A stretch of DNA of 64,000 nt from contig NZ_FNYL01000013.1 of NCBI RefSeq assembly GCF_900109045.1, positions 226,584-290,583 of the forward strand. The letters run 5' to 3'. This DNA is from Dyadobacter sp. SG02. GTDB taxonomy: Bacteria; Bacteroidota; Bacteroidia; Cytophagales; Spirosomataceae. Below the pieces are notes generated by a model, which did not search any database, was not told where the DNA came from, and saw only the letters and a program-made list of their open reading frames with translations. The translations under genes were made by a program, and so were the position numbers. Of this stretch, positions 9,435-18,582 are shown piece after piece (position 1 is the first letter of the stretch; every line of letters begins with the position of its first letter).

Positions 9435-10187
9435 TTATTTAATCATCGCCCTGGCTTTGTCTGCACGTTCTTTGGCATCCGCGAGCCCCATTGCCGCCGC
9501 CTTGTCGTAAAGTTCCGCCGATTTGGCATAGTCCTTATTGATCAGATAGAACTCGCCCATGCTGTCGTAGGCATTGGCTTCCTTCGGTGCCAGTTTGATG
9601 TATTGCTCGAAAGCTGCCTTCGCTTTCTCCGTTTCCTTTTTTTCCATATACAGGTAACCCAGAATATTGTAATTGGGCGCATATTCCGGGCTGATTACAG
9701 CCAGCTTTTGGGCATAGTCCAATGCTCCGTCCAGGTTTTTGTCGGTGTAAAAAGCGTGCAGGGAGGCCCATTCCAGCGCCTGAGGCGTTTTGGGATAGGC
9801 CGCTATCAATGCGTTCATACTTTCTCCGGCTTTTGCTGTCGAGTCCGCTTTCCATTTACCGATCCATTCCCGCATTATCTTCTCAGCCTCATTGAAGTTC
9901 GTTGCATCAATGGCCAGTGCCTTGTCGATCAGCTCCGGTCTGTCAGCTTTCGGCGCATACTGCACGGCATATACGTGGGCCATGAAGAAATTGGGGTCTT
10001 CGGCCAGTGCTTTGTCGAGCTCTACTTTACCTTCCTTGAAATGGATATTGGAATACAACTCCGAAGCGCGGTGCAGCGACGCGACCGCCGCTTTGGAAGT
10101 AGAAGATACCGGCAGGTAATAATCCTGGGCTGACACGGTGGCGACGCTCCCCAATAGGAGCACGATTCCTGTAAATAGAGCTTTCAT
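9435..10187 (-). CDS. Tetratricopeptide repeat protein, exported
   Basis: 250 residues with a signal peptide MKALFTGIVLLLGSVATVSAQ. The rest is helical repeats: an early ELYSNIHFKEGKVELDKALAEDPNFFMAH repeat, a middle region on a fixed intake/output pattern, and clear TPRs near the end (APNYNILGYLYMEKKETEKAKAAFEQYI and ANAYDSMGEFYLINKDYAKSAELYDKA). It probably acts as a periplasmic scaffold. No enzymatic residues are visible. It is monocistronic, between a hairpin at 9389-9420 and the terminator of the TonB receptor gene at 10321-10351. Two adjacent palindromes lie about 52-77 bp upstream of its start. Confidence 0.8.
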   Translation of the reverse strand: MKALFTGIVLLLGSVATVSAQDYYLPVSSTSKAAVASLHRASELYSNIHFKEGKVELDKALAEDPNFFMAHVYAVQYAPKADRPELIDKALAIDATNFNEAEKIMREWIGKWKADSTAKAGESMNALIAAYPKTPQALEWASLHAFYTDKNLDGALDYAQKLAVISPEYAPNYNILGYLYMEKKETEKAKAAFEQYIKLAPKEANAYDSMGEFYLINKDYAKSAELYDKAAAMGLADAKERADKARAMIK

Positions 10188-10239
10188 AGAACTGAGGGGG
10201 TTTAACTGATGACAATACTTCTAAGTTAGTCTTAATGTG

Positions 10240-10264
10240 CTTGATTATCAAGTATTTCGAAATA
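10240..10264. repeat. Two adjacent palindromes upstream of the TPR gene
   Basis: CTTGATTATCAAG (10240-10252, odd palindrome with a central T) is directly followed by TATTTCGAAATA (10253-10264, perfect 12-bp palindrome). They lie 53-77 bp upstream of the minus-strand start at 10187, a place where a dimeric regulator could bind. No protein is assigned. Confidence 0.45.
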
Positions 10265-10320
10265 TTAAAGACCCCGCTTCCAGCATTGCCGGGTTTGGAA
10301 TAGCGAGATCATTAAAAACG

Positions 10321-10351
10321 ACAAATGGGTGCCCGCCGGGCACCCATTTGT
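10321..10351 (-). terminator. Intrinsic terminator after the TonB-dependent receptor gene
   Basis: A perfect 15-bp inverted repeat, ACAAATGGGTGCCCG (10321-10335) with CGGGCACCCATTTGT (10337-10351), is followed in the minus direction by CGTTTTTAA. It is 22 bp past the stop at 10374. Confidence 0.85.
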
Positions 10352-10373
10352 CAACTCGAAGTAATTCTCTGAC

Positions 10374-12788
10374 TTAAAACTTAAAGGTAATATTACCCGT
10401 AATCCTCAGCGGGTTTTGCGCCGCGAGACGGTACGACCAGTATTTTTCATTGGTCAGGTTATCCGCCTTCACGCCGAGCCTGTACCGGGGTTTATCGTAG
10501 AAAACCGAGGCGTCCAGTACCGTATAGGAAGGAACAGTGAATGTAAATGTTTTGGTATTGCTCTGGAACGACTCGCTGCCGTAAATACCCCCGAAACCGA
10601 TGCCCAATCCTTTCGCGGCGCCATTGATAAGGCGGTAGCTGATCCACAGGTTAGCCATGCGGGGAGGGCCTGCGGTAGTGGGGCGGTAGCCCTGCACATT
10701 CTCGTTGCTTTTGGTATACTTGCTGTCGTTGTAGGTGTACCCGGCCACGATGTTCAGGCCCGGCAAAGGATTTGCAATTACTTCTGCTTCAAAGCCTTTA
10801 CTCACCTGGGTGCCATCCTGGATCGAGAAATTGACGTGTTCCGGATCGTCGCGGGTGACGTTGGTCACGGAGATGTCATAATAGCTCAATGTCGCCGTCA
10901 CGAAACTGTAATCCAGTTTCACACCGGCTTCCCATTGGTTGGCCTGGTTGGGTTTGAACGTATTCCCGAAGAAATCGGAGCCGCTGACGTTGCTGAACCC
11001 GTTCATGTAGTTACCAAACAACGATACTTTGCCTTTCACAACCTGGTAAACGACCCCGAATTTGGGCGAAAGTGCCGTTTGCTTGAATGCCCCGGCGGTC
11101 GAATCCGCGCTTGGGAAATAGGTGCCCAGATTGGAATAGCGGTCGATACGCAGGCTGGCCATGGCCAAAAGGCGGTCGGTCACATTCAGTACGTCCGAAA
11201 CGTAGGCGCTGTAAGTCCTTTCATTGATGGCCGTGAAATTGGTGAAAGTCGCCGTCTCGAACATTGGCGCGACCTTGGTCAGGTTGAAATTGTTATATGC
11301 ATTGCCGGGCTTTCTGAAATTAATGGCAGGCATATTGACGGATGCATCGTTCCGCGTCGCACGCAGGCTGTAAACGTCCACGCCGGCTACGACGCGGTTT
11401 CTCAAAGAGCCGATATGGAAGTCGCCGATGAAGTTCTGCTGGAAATCGGTCCCGTAATAGGGGTAATCCTGGTTGGTAACCGTTTGGCGCAATGTGGAAT
11501 CGGTTAGTATCGTGAGCCCTACTACATAACCGTCCGCCGACGACCTTGTCCGGGAAACGATCGTTTGGGAAGTCCATTGCGGGGACAGCTTGTATTTAAT
11601 CTGCCCGAAAATGTTGTATTGCTGACCTGAATAGTTGATTGTATTATTGGCGAAAGACAATTTGTAAGGCATGCCCAGTTCAGTAACGCTTTTGGCTTTG
11701 CCTTTTGTGGCCGGCGCGACGCGCATGGGCGACACCGCTTTATAACCGCTGTATTCTACATCCAGCAGCAAGGTAAGGCGATCGTTTACCGCGTAGGAAA
11801 AGCTGGGCGCGATCAGGAAGCTCCTGTTAAAACCCGCGTCCTGGAAGCTCCTTTCGCTGTGCAAAGCCGTATTGATCCGAAGCAAAGCTGATTTATCGTC
11901 GTTCAGCGGGGTATTGATGTCCGCTGTGAGGCGGTTCAGGTCCCAGCTCCCGGCCGAGAAAGAAACCTCGCCTTTGAAAGTATCGAACGGCTTTTTGGTA
12001 ACACGGTTGAACAAACCGCCAAATGACGACAATGTGCTTCCGAACAAGGTGGCGGACGGGCCTTTGATCACCTCGATCCGTTCCAGGTTGGCCGGGTCTA
12101 TGGACGAATAAGTAAAGCTTCCAATCCCGTTCCGGACGAGCTGTGGCGTTGCGAAACCTCTTGAAATAGAGGTAGTTCTTCCCTGGTTCCGTATTTCGGC
12201 GATACCCGCGCCCGGCACGTTTTTGAATGCGCTGTTGTAGTCGGTCACAACCTGTTCCTTCATGAGCTCCTTGCTTACCACCGTGTATACCTGCGGGTTT
12301 TCCATGTTGGCAATGGGCATTTTCGAAACGTCGTCGCTCTCTTTTTTCGCAAACCGGTTCCCGCCGCTGCTGATGATCACTTCGTCGAGCTTGTTGGAAG
12401 AAAAATCGAGCTGGACGGAGACGTCGGCGACGGGTTTCTCTTCGGAAACCGTAGCGTCGGCGGTAGCGGTCTCATACCCAACCATCGAGCATTCTATCGT
12501 ATAAGTCCCGAATGCGAGGTTTTTAAATTCGAAGCCTCCCTGGGTGTTCGCGACGGTACCCTTGGCGTTGTTTTTGAGTTTGACGGAGATCCCCTGTGCA
12601 GGCGAACCGTCTATGGTTGTTACGACGCCGCGGATCAGTCCCTGCTGGCGCGATTGCGCGATGGCCGACATCGAAACGGAACAGAAAATAGCAAAGAAGA
12701 GGGATACAAAAATGGGTTGAAAGCGAAGTGCAGGCCGAACCACCCGGGCGGATCGGCAATAATTTACATTTCGTAATGGAGGAATCAT
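10374..12788 (-). CDS. TonB-dependent siderophore-type receptor
   Basis: 804 residues as annotated. The signal sequence is late (FVSLFFAIFCSVSMSAIAQ, about 27-45), so the true start may be an internal codon near residue 16. Domains: a carboxypeptidase-regulatory-like beta domain (GLIRGVVTTIDGSPAQGISVKL to about 130), the plug (about 150-270) with IDPANLERIEVIKGPSATLFG, and a 22-strand-type barrel ending in ITGNITFKF with terminal Phe. The plug wording, including RTTSISRGFATPQLVRNGIG, fits FoxA/FhuE-like siderophore receptors, so uptake of a ferric siderophore is the most likely role. No siderophore synthesis or ABC genes lie nearby. It forms a single-gene unit with its own terminator. Confidence 0.85.
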   Translation of the reverse strand: MIPPLRNVNYCRSARVVRPALRFQPIFVSLFFAIFCSVSMSAIAQSRQQGLIRGVVTTIDGSPAQGISVKLKNNAKGTVANTQGGFEFKNLAFGTYTIECSMVGYETATADATVSEEKPVADVSVQLDFSSNKLDEVIISSGGNRFAKKESDDVSKMPIANMENPQVYTVVSKELMKEQVVTDYNSAFKNVPGAGIAEIRNQGRTTSISRGFATPQLVRNGIGSFTYSSIDPANLERIEVIKGPSATLFGSTLSSFGGLFNRVTKKPFDTFKGEVSFSAGSWDLNRLTADINTPLNDDKSALLRINTALHSERSFQDAGFNRSFLIAPSFSYAVNDRLTLLLDVEYSGYKAVSPMRVAPATKGKAKSVTELGMPYKLSFANNTINYSGQQYNIFGQIKYKLSPQWTSQTIVSRTRSSADGYVVGLTILTDSTLRQTVTNQDYPYYGTDFQQNFIGDFHIGSLRNRVVAGVDVYSLRATRNDASVNMPAINFRKPGNAYNNFNLTKVAPMFETATFTNFTAINERTYSAYVSDVLNVTDRLLAMASLRIDRYSNLGTYFPSADSTAGAFKQTALSPKFGVVYQVVKGKVSLFGNYMNGFSNVSGSDFFGNTFKPNQANQWEAGVKLDYSFVTATLSYYDISVTNVTRDDPEHVNFSIQDGTQVSKGFEAEVIANPLPGLNIVAGYTYNDSKYTKSNENVQGYRPTTAGPPRMANLWISYRLINGAAKGLGIGFGGIYGSESFQSNTKTFTFTVPSYTVLDASVFYDKPRYRLGVKADNLTNEKYWSYRLAAQNPLRITGNITFKF

Positions 12789-12968
12789 AAAACTGGGCCT
12801 GAGGATTAATTTTATTTAGATAAATTACAAATTAAGTAAAACTCAGGCTCATTTTCGTACTTAGAAATTAAGAAGATGGAATGGAAATCATGATCGGGCC
12901 CTTGAAGCTGCCGCACTCAATCGCTCGCGCCGGGGTGGTTCGCAGGAGTTGGCGATTACCAAGGCACG

Positions 12969-13736
12969 CTAACCCTCCAATATCGCAACTACCCGCGCCG
13001 GGGCGGCCGACGCACCTTTGATCTTCAACGGGAATACGGCTACTTTGAAACCAAATGCAGGCAACGCGCCCAGGTTGGTCAGTTGCTCCATATGCAGGTA
13101 TTCGCGCTGCTGGCCGACCAGGTGCGCCTGCCAGAACAGTGCGTTGTCCTGTGTTTCCCTGGCCTTTTTGGCCATGTAACGCAGCGGCAGGTCAAAGCCC
13201 CATTGATCGATGCCCATCACTTTTACGCCACGGTCGATAAGCCATTCCGTGGCGGCCCGGCTCATACCCGTTCCACGGTTTACGTAATCGTCACCTGTGA
13301 GCTGGTCACGCCCGGTCCATATAAGCACAATATCACCCGGTGTGATGTGGGCACCCGATTTTTTCAGGTCGTTCTCGATGTCCTGCACGGTGATCTCTTC
13401 GAAATCCTGTTTGAAACGCATATCGAGCACGATTCCATTACCATACAACCATTCCAGCGGAACTTCGTCGATGGTTTTCGCTTTCTGGCCGTTGACAACC
13501 GGACTATAATGCCAGGGAGCATCGATGTGCGTTGTGGCATGCACGCCCATACCGACAATTTTGTCGTCGGCCCACCCCTCAAACCGGGAAGGAAATAATT
13601 TATGGGGCAGTCCAATGAAAAATCGGATGAGCAGGTTGCTGTTTTTGTGTGGTTTATGTTTAACCTTGATGCGCATAAACCAAGGATCTTTTTTGTCGTA
13701 TGAAATGGTCTTGGAAAGGTCGATAATGGTAGCCAT
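12969..13736 (-). CDS. Cyclase family protein (kynurenine formamidase-like metal-dependent hydrolase)
   Basis: 255 residues. The PF04199-type metal motif is intact: GVHATTHIDAPWHY with His66, His70, Asp72 and His76. Also visible are GDIVLIWTGRDQ and the GVKVMGIDQWGFD segment. Family members hydrolyse N-formylkynurenine or cyclise related amides and lactones in a Zn- or Mn-dependent way; the substrate here is unknown. No tryptophan catabolism genes adjoin it. The upstream SDR-fold gene on the same strand is about 100 bp away, and a -7 type element (13762-13769) lies between them, so the two can be transcribed separately. Confidence 0.82.
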   Translation of the reverse strand: MATIIDLSKTISYDKKDPWFMRIKVKHKPHKNSNLLIRFFIGLPHKLFPSRFEGWADDKIVGMGVHATTHIDAPWHYSPVVNGQKAKTIDEVPLEWLYGNGIVLDMRFKQDFEEITVQDIENDLKKSGAHITPGDIVLIWTGRDQLTGDDYVNRGTGMSRAATEWLIDRGVKVMGIDQWGFDLPLRYMAKKARETQDNALFWQAHLVGQQREYLHMEQLTNLGALPAFGFKVAVFPLKIKGASAAPARVVAILEG

Positions 13737-13761
13737 CAGATTACGGTATTTTATAGGAGCG

Positions 13762-13769
13762 CAAAGCTA
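13762..13769 (-). promoter_or_regulatory. Possible Bacteroidota -7 promoter element for the cyclase gene
   Basis: On the minus strand the bases read TAGCTTTG, an exact TAnnTTTG match, 26 bp before the start codon. No TTTG is seen at the -33 distance, so support is partial. Confidence 0.4.
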
Positions 13770-13840
13770 AACCGCAATCCATTCAATAGAATCATCACAT
13801 AGGAAAAGTGTGAAAATGATTTTTTGCATCCTGCGGGCCA

Positions 13841-14677
13841 TCACGTCCCGCGCTCCTGAAACGGTGGAATAAAAGGCCCATCCTCACTGGTCTTGTAATT
13901 CAATGCCGACGTCGTGCCACCGGTTACGTCAATCGTGGTGCCGGTAATGAGGGCGGCCTGGTCGGAGGCGGCGAAGACGGCTACGTGGGCGATATCCTGC
14001 ATTTTGGGTAGTTTTTTGAGCATCGTATCCTTTGCCAGCCCTCCGATGATCTGAGTGGCGATTTCGTGGCCGACGTGGGCGAAGGCGTCGATAAATACCT
14101 GCGAATCCGGAGAGCCTCCCGATCGGATGCAAACCACCCGAACGCCGAAGCGGCCTAATTCGGAGGCCAGGTTTCTGGTGAAACTTTCGATAGCGCAGCA
14201 AGCGGTCCCGAATCCGCCGGTGCCGGGGTAACCAATGCCGCCGGGCGTGGCGGTAAGGGCCAGTATCACCCCTTTTCCCTGCTTGCTCATGACGCGACCT
14301 GCCGCCGTACCGGTGAGAAACTGGCTTCGCATTGCCCTCAAGATCGGTCTTGTGAAATCCTCTACATCCATGTCTGTGAGCGGAATGTCCTGAACATCTT
14401 CGAGGCCGATCGCATTGAATGCAATGTCGACGGAGCCGGCCTGGTCGGCTACCCAGGCTACAAATGCGTCGACTTCCGTTTTATCGAGCGCATCCACTTG
14501 CCGGGTTTCGGCCAGTCCGCCTGCCGCACGGATTGCTGCCGCCACTTTTTCCACGGATGCCGAATGGATGCCGGATAAGAATACCTTCGCGCCGGCGACG
14601 GCAAAGGCTTGTGCAACAGCGCCTCCGAGCGAGCCGCCTGCGCCGAAAATGATTGCGTTTTTGGTTTGTAGCTGCAT
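13841..14677 (-). CDS. SDR-fold oxidoreductase-like protein lacking the catalytic Tyr and Lys
   Basis: 278 residues from MQLQTKN at 14677; the longer reading from 14818 adds 47 residues without SDR character. The Rossmann start is present (IIFGAGGSLGGAVAQAF) as are VDIAFNAIG and ALITGTTIDVTGG. Where classical SDRs have YxxxK this protein reads FGTAC (Phe156, Cys160), followed by the normal helix AIESFTRNLASELG. The usual catalytic Ser region reads LTATPGG. The fold and cofactor site are therefore kept, while standard hydride-transfer chemistry is doubtful. It may be a divergent SDR, a binding protein, or an enzyme with changed chemistry. It is followed about 100 bp later by the cyclase gene. 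Confidence 0.8.
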   Translation of the reverse strand: MQLQTKNAIIFGAGGSLGGAVAQAFAVAGAKVFLSGIHSASVEKVAAAIRAAGGLAETRQVDALDKTEVDAFVAWVADQAGSVDIAFNAIGLEDVQDIPLTDMDVEDFTRPILRAMRSQFLTGTAAGRVMSKQGKGVILALTATPGGIGYPGTGGFGTACCAIESFTRNLASELGRFGVRVVCIRSGGSPDSQVFIDAFAHVGHEIATQIIGGLAKDTMLKKLPKMQDIAHVAVFAASDQAALITGTTIDVTGGTTSALNYKTSEDGPFIPPFQERGT

Positions 14678-14802
14678 GTACGTATTTCGTTGATCGGGAT
14701 CAAAACTAAAAAATACTTGCCATGCGTGCGTATGGGAAACTGGCCAATTTGGAGGGGCATCCGGGACAGCCGGTCTGCTCCGGGTAGAAGTTTCAAAAAA
14801 AT

Positions 14803-14834
14803 AGCCCCTACGGTTCAAATGTTCCGTAAGGGCT
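14803..14834 (-). terminator. Intrinsic terminator after the M64 peptidase gene
   Basis: AGCCCCTACGG (14803-14813) pairs with CCGTAAGGGCT (14824-14834), one mismatch, 10-nt loop. In the minus direction it is followed by a TATTTTTTTG tract. It is 12 bp past the stop at 14846. Confidence 0.85.
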
Positions 14835-14845
14835 GGACTGATACA

Positions 14846-17800
14846 TCAGGGTTCTTCGTCGGCATCGAGCAGTTGCCTGGCTTTTTCCAGAATTGCGTGA
14901 AGCTTCCGTGAATCCTCTTTGGTACGTTTTGATTTACAACAATTAGCTATAAAAAGCTTCAACCATTCGAGCAGCGCAGTAATTTCCTCCCGCTCCTCGG
15001 GATGCTTTTCCAACAGCCGCAGCAACAATGCCCGAAGCTGCCTGTATGCGACGGCGGCTTTGCGGCAATCCGGATCGTTTTGTCCGCCATTGGGATCTCC
15101 GCCGTTCGGATCTCCTCCGTCGTGGCCGCCGCCATTGGGGCCGCCGTCTGATTGTCCGCGTTTGAAAATCAATCCTGTGAACAGGCGGTAGCGGGTAACG
15201 ACTGCGCCCAGGGGTGTGGTAGCCCTCACCACGGTCGAAATGGAGTAGACCCCCAACTGGTGAGTGTCGTCGAAGGTGCCGCTGTACTGTCCGTAAGAGG
15301 TTTCGGTCAGGGTAATGATGCGGATCACGCCATCCGGCCGGGTGAAGCGGGCTTCCACCGGGGCATCGAGCTTGACGGGCTGGCCATACAAAGTCGGTTC
15401 GAGCACCAGGAGCATCGGCGAGCCGGGGTCGTAGGAACTTTGCGAAATAAAACCATTGAGACGCAAGTCGCTCCGCGCTTTGGCCATCACGGAATAGTAG
15501 AAGTTCACATTGCTTCCCTGGGAGTACCCGTGTGTGAGCGCGGGCCTGCCCTTGCGGCTGGCCAACCACAGTCGCCACCGGCCGATATGCGCCTGCGGGC
15601 GGTCGGGGAAGGCTGGGAACTGGCATCTGAAGTACACATGACCGTCGCCCGTCACAAACATGAAGTTGGGGAATGTAGTCCCTGCGTCGCCGGGGCGGAT
15701 GGTGGTCCCGTCAGGCGCTTCCAGCCAGAGGTCGATGATCGGGTAGGCAGGAGCCTTACGATATACGATGATAAAATCCACGGCCACATCCACCTCGCCG
15801 ATGTAAATATCGGTGGCCTGCTCGGTACCGGGGAAAAGTATATTGGTAGGGTCCTGTACAAAGGCCTCGTCGGCCACATCGCTCAGGATCTGGACATATA
15901 GCTTTTGCAGCAAGAACTCCCGGTCGCCGGCCAGCTCGCCGGTGATTTGCGCAACACCGTTGTTGACCGAAGCCAGCTGAATCAACCTGTCTTCCAACTG
16001 ATTTAATCCCAAACCTACTGCAAATACCCGCTGCCGGGGTGTTTTTGCCGAGACAGCGGTGCTGGCAGCAGGGATATCGGGGTTGGTATTCTGAATGCCA
16101 TCCGTCAGCACGACCACTGCCCGCGCATTCGCCACGGCGGCGTCGAGGACGGTACTACCCAGGATTGTGCCTCCTCCGATGGAAGTATTACCGGACGGGC
16201 TGAGGTTGGCGCTTGTTAGCACGCCACGGGCAGATGCCCTGCCCGCACCGGTTTCCGGATCGCCGGCGACTACCAGCGTTTGCAGTACATCACCGGGGTT
16301 GTTGGCAGAATGGTTGAAACGGACCACACCGATCCGGTCATTGTCTTTCAGCAAAGCGATGTACAAATTGGCCGCCTGGATGGCAAGGTCCATTTTGGAT
16401 GCGCCCGGGACGCCCGTAGGTTCGCTCATGCTACCCGAACGGTCGATGACCAATACCGAATCCACCGGCGGCGGGTCGACTGAACGGGCGACGAGGTTCA
16501 GGGTGACGGATGGTGTGACGGAATCGTCGGGGGTAGTGATGGTGAGGCTGCCGTTGAAATCGGGTCCGCCTGTTGGCGGGGACGGAAATGCCACATATAC
16601 CCGGCGGGATGTGAAGGACTGGGTGGGCGTCGGCGCAGCGAGGGTAAAGTTCAGGTTTGTACCCGGCGCATACTCGAAACCGGCAGGCGGGCTGCCGAGT
16701 GTTACCCGCAATTGCGACGCGCACGGGCGTTGCAGGTTGCGGACCTCGAACCATCGGTACATCGTCAGGCGCCGGCCTACATCCCCGAAATTGAGCGTTG
16801 TCGATCCGTCGGCGGTCTGAATGTCCATATCCGCGGCTGGCGTACAAACAAATGCATCCAGTTCGATGCTCAGCGTCGGCGCATTGCTCGTAATGAGGAC
16901 CGTACCTGTGCGGGCACCGTTGGTGAATGCGGGGCCGAATGTGACCGATATCGATTGCGTTTGTCCGGCGGACATGCTCGCGAAGGAGTTTGGCGCAACG
17001 GAAAAATTGGGGCTATCGCTGGTCAATGAAACACCGGTGACGGCTACGCTACCTACATTGCTCAGGTCGAAAGTAAGTGTGAGCGTCGATCCGGCTCCTA
17101 CGCTGCCGAAATCCAGTGCGGATACCGACGCCGCCAGTGCGGGCGTGGTAAAAAACGGGCGCAGGCGATTTTGTATGGCTTCTACGCAGACGCGGCAAAA
17201 TGGCTGGAATGAACTACGCATTTTGCAAGTGTATGCCGGCCGGAAATAGCCGCAATGGTAGTAGCCGGCCCCCTCGTACAGCCCAATTTCATGGTCGTCG
17301 GGGCGCACATTCGCACGCGTGTCGCAGGCGGAGCAGTCGGGGTTCTGCATGGTGGGTACCGGGGTGAGCGGACCGACCAGGTGTGCCCATTTCAGCCCGG
17401 CAAGGCTGGAATGGGCCGTAATGTTAGGATCGGCCGGTTCTCCGGCAGGGGCATTGTCGCGGTCGGTTTCGCCGCTTGAACAGCCCTGCCAGGTACTGTA
17501 TTCGTCGGCGAGGCGGAAGGCCGCGTGGCCGAGCTCGTGCATGACAACGTCGAGCCAGTCGGCACTGAGGGCGGTGGCGAAAACATTTCCGCTGGCGCAA
17601 CCGCCCCGCTCGGGACTGTTGACGAGCACCGCGGCGGCATGCCATTGCGGGAGCTGGGCATTCAGGGTGTTGCGGACGAGCGTCCAGTCGCAGGCCAGGC
17701 ATCGCCGGATACCCGATGAACAATAGGTAGCGTCGAAATAGGTAGCTGCCGTCACTGCCGTGGCCGTCGACATGTCGGGGCAGGTGGCGGGATTATCGGC

Positions 17801-18046
17801 GCCCGCATCGTCCGAACGGACATTCAGGCGGTGTATGTTGATCGCAGCGAGCAAACCTTCACTAAACCAGGGCTCGTCGCGGAATGCATCGACGATTTCC
17901 TGGCAGCGGTCATTGAAGTCGGTCTGGGCGGCGGCATTCGCGCCCTGGAAGCCTTCGGCGACGATGACGATATTAAATCTCTGGTTATCCGGACCGTTGT
18001 CCAATATTTTGGTCAGTCCGAAAATTTCTCCATCTGATGCAGCCAT
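14846..18046 (-). CDS. M64-type metallopeptidase fused to choice-of-anchor D and von Willebrand A domains
   Basis: 1066 residues. Residues 1-300 are an IgA-peptidase M64-like domain: FNIVIVAEGFQ near the start and the zinc motif HELGHAAFRLADEY with His170, Glu171 and His174. About 305-400 is an Ig-like choice-of-anchor D (ASPM/SPD-2/Hydin) repeat (LDFGSVGAGSTLTLTFDLSNVG), with a second one to about 525. About 528-725 is a vWA domain with a complete MIDAS (DRSGSMS, GNTSIGGG, LTDG). A beta-rich part follows, then a Gly/Asp/Asn-rich linker and a helical tail ending DADEEP. No signal peptide or T9SS domain is seen, which is odd for such a protein. It is co-transcribed 62 bp after the small gene at 18109-18582. 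Substrate unknown. Confidence 0.82.
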   Translation of the reverse strand: MAASDGEIFGLTKILDNGPDNQRFNIVIVAEGFQGANAAAQTDFNDRCQEIVDAFRDEPWFSEGLLAAINIHRLNVRSDDAGADNPATCPDMSTATAVTAATYFDATYCSSGIRRCLACDWTLVRNTLNAQLPQWHAAAVLVNSPERGGCASGNVFATALSADWLDVVMHELGHAAFRLADEYSTWQGCSSGETDRDNAPAGEPADPNITAHSSLAGLKWAHLVGPLTPVPTMQNPDCSACDTRANVRPDDHEIGLYEGAGYYHCGYFRPAYTCKMRSSFQPFCRVCVEAIQNRLRPFFTTPALAASVSALDFGSVGAGSTLTLTFDLSNVGSVAVTGVSLTSDSPNFSVAPNSFASMSAGQTQSISVTFGPAFTNGARTGTVLITSNAPTLSIELDAFVCTPAADMDIQTADGSTTLNFGDVGRRLTMYRWFEVRNLQRPCASQLRVTLGSPPAGFEYAPGTNLNFTLAAPTPTQSFTSRRVYVAFPSPPTGGPDFNGSLTITTPDDSVTPSVTLNLVARSVDPPPVDSVLVIDRSGSMSEPTGVPGASKMDLAIQAANLYIALLKDNDRIGVVRFNHSANNPGDVLQTLVVAGDPETGAGRASARGVLTSANLSPSGNTSIGGGTILGSTVLDAAVANARAVVVLTDGIQNTNPDIPAASTAVSAKTPRQRVFAVGLGLNQLEDRLIQLASVNNGVAQITGELAGDREFLLQKLYVQILSDVADEAFVQDPTNILFPGTEQATDIYIGEVDVAVDFIIVYRKAPAYPIIDLWLEAPDGTTIRPGDAGTTFPNFMFVTGDGHVYFRCQFPAFPDRPQAHIGRWRLWLASRKGRPALTHGYSQGSNVNFYYSVMAKARSDLRLNGFISQSSYDPGSPMLLVLEPTLYGQPVKLDAPVEARFTRPDGVIRIITLTETSYGQYSGTFDDTHQLGVYSISTVVRATTPLGAVVTRYRLFTGLIFKRGQSDGGPNGGGHDGGDPNGGDPNGGQNDPDCRKAAVAYRQLRALLLRLLEKHPEEREEITALLEWLKLFIANCCKSKRTKEDSRKLHAILEKARQLLDADEEP

Positions 18047-18108
18047 AGTGATCGGTGTTTGAAATGGATGGAAAGAAAGAAAGAATGGAACGCGGGGTGT
18101 TGGTACAC

Positions 18109-18582
18109 CTAGTGGTGGTGTCCGCCGCCGGGCTGGTCGGGGGTGTCGCCGCCCATTTCTTTGGGCAGTTTCAATACAGTCCGTTTCAGGCCGCTTGTGG
18201 CTCCTGACTGTGCTTTTGTGTTGGAAACGAGGTGTAATTCGGATATGCCTGTCACGTCCGGCACCAGAATTTCGAGGGTAACATCATGCGGCGGATGGTT
18301 TAAGCGGGTCATCTCGCCGTCTTTTCCAAATTGCTCCATACCCAGCAACGGGTCCGGCATTACTTCGCGCTGATAAATGCCACCGTTTCCGTCGGCGACC
18401 TCGATCCAGAAACCGATGCTCTTTTCTCCGGAAGGCAACGGGTCGGGTGCGGGTAATGTCATGCTGGGAACGCGAAACTGTTTGACGATCTTCCATTCCT
18501 GACCGGTCCATTGAATGGTAACACGGCGGACGGGACAAGGATACTTGACTGCAATAAGTCTGGATTGGCTTTCTGTCGGCAT
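18109..18582 (-). CDS. Hypothetical protein with His-rich C-terminus, partner of the M64-vWA gene
   Basis: 157 residues; no family recognised. It looks beta-rich (VRRVTIQWTGQEWKIVKQFRV, KSIGFWIEVADGNGG, DVTLEILVPDVTGISELHLVS) and ends in a Gly/His tail (GGDTPDQPGGGHHH) that could bind metal. There is no signal peptide. It precedes the peptidase gene on the same strand with a 62-bp gap, so a joint function is likely: chaperone, inhibitor, substrate or structural partner. These roles are guesses from position only. Confidence 0.65.
   Translation of the reverse strand: MPTESQSRLIAVKYPCPVRRVTIQWTGQEWKIVKQFRVPSMTLPAPDPLPSGEKSIGFWIEVADGNGGIYQREVMPDPLLGMEQFGKDGEMTRLNHPPHDVTLEILVPDVTGISELHLVSNTKAQSGATSGLKRTVLKLPKEMGGDTPDQPGGGHHH

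Noticed and set aside
10416..11507. 363-codon plus-strand open frame inside the TonB receptor gene
   Set aside because: Lies wholly antisense to a well-supported receptor and has no domain-like composition; a by-product of codon bias in a GC-rich gene.
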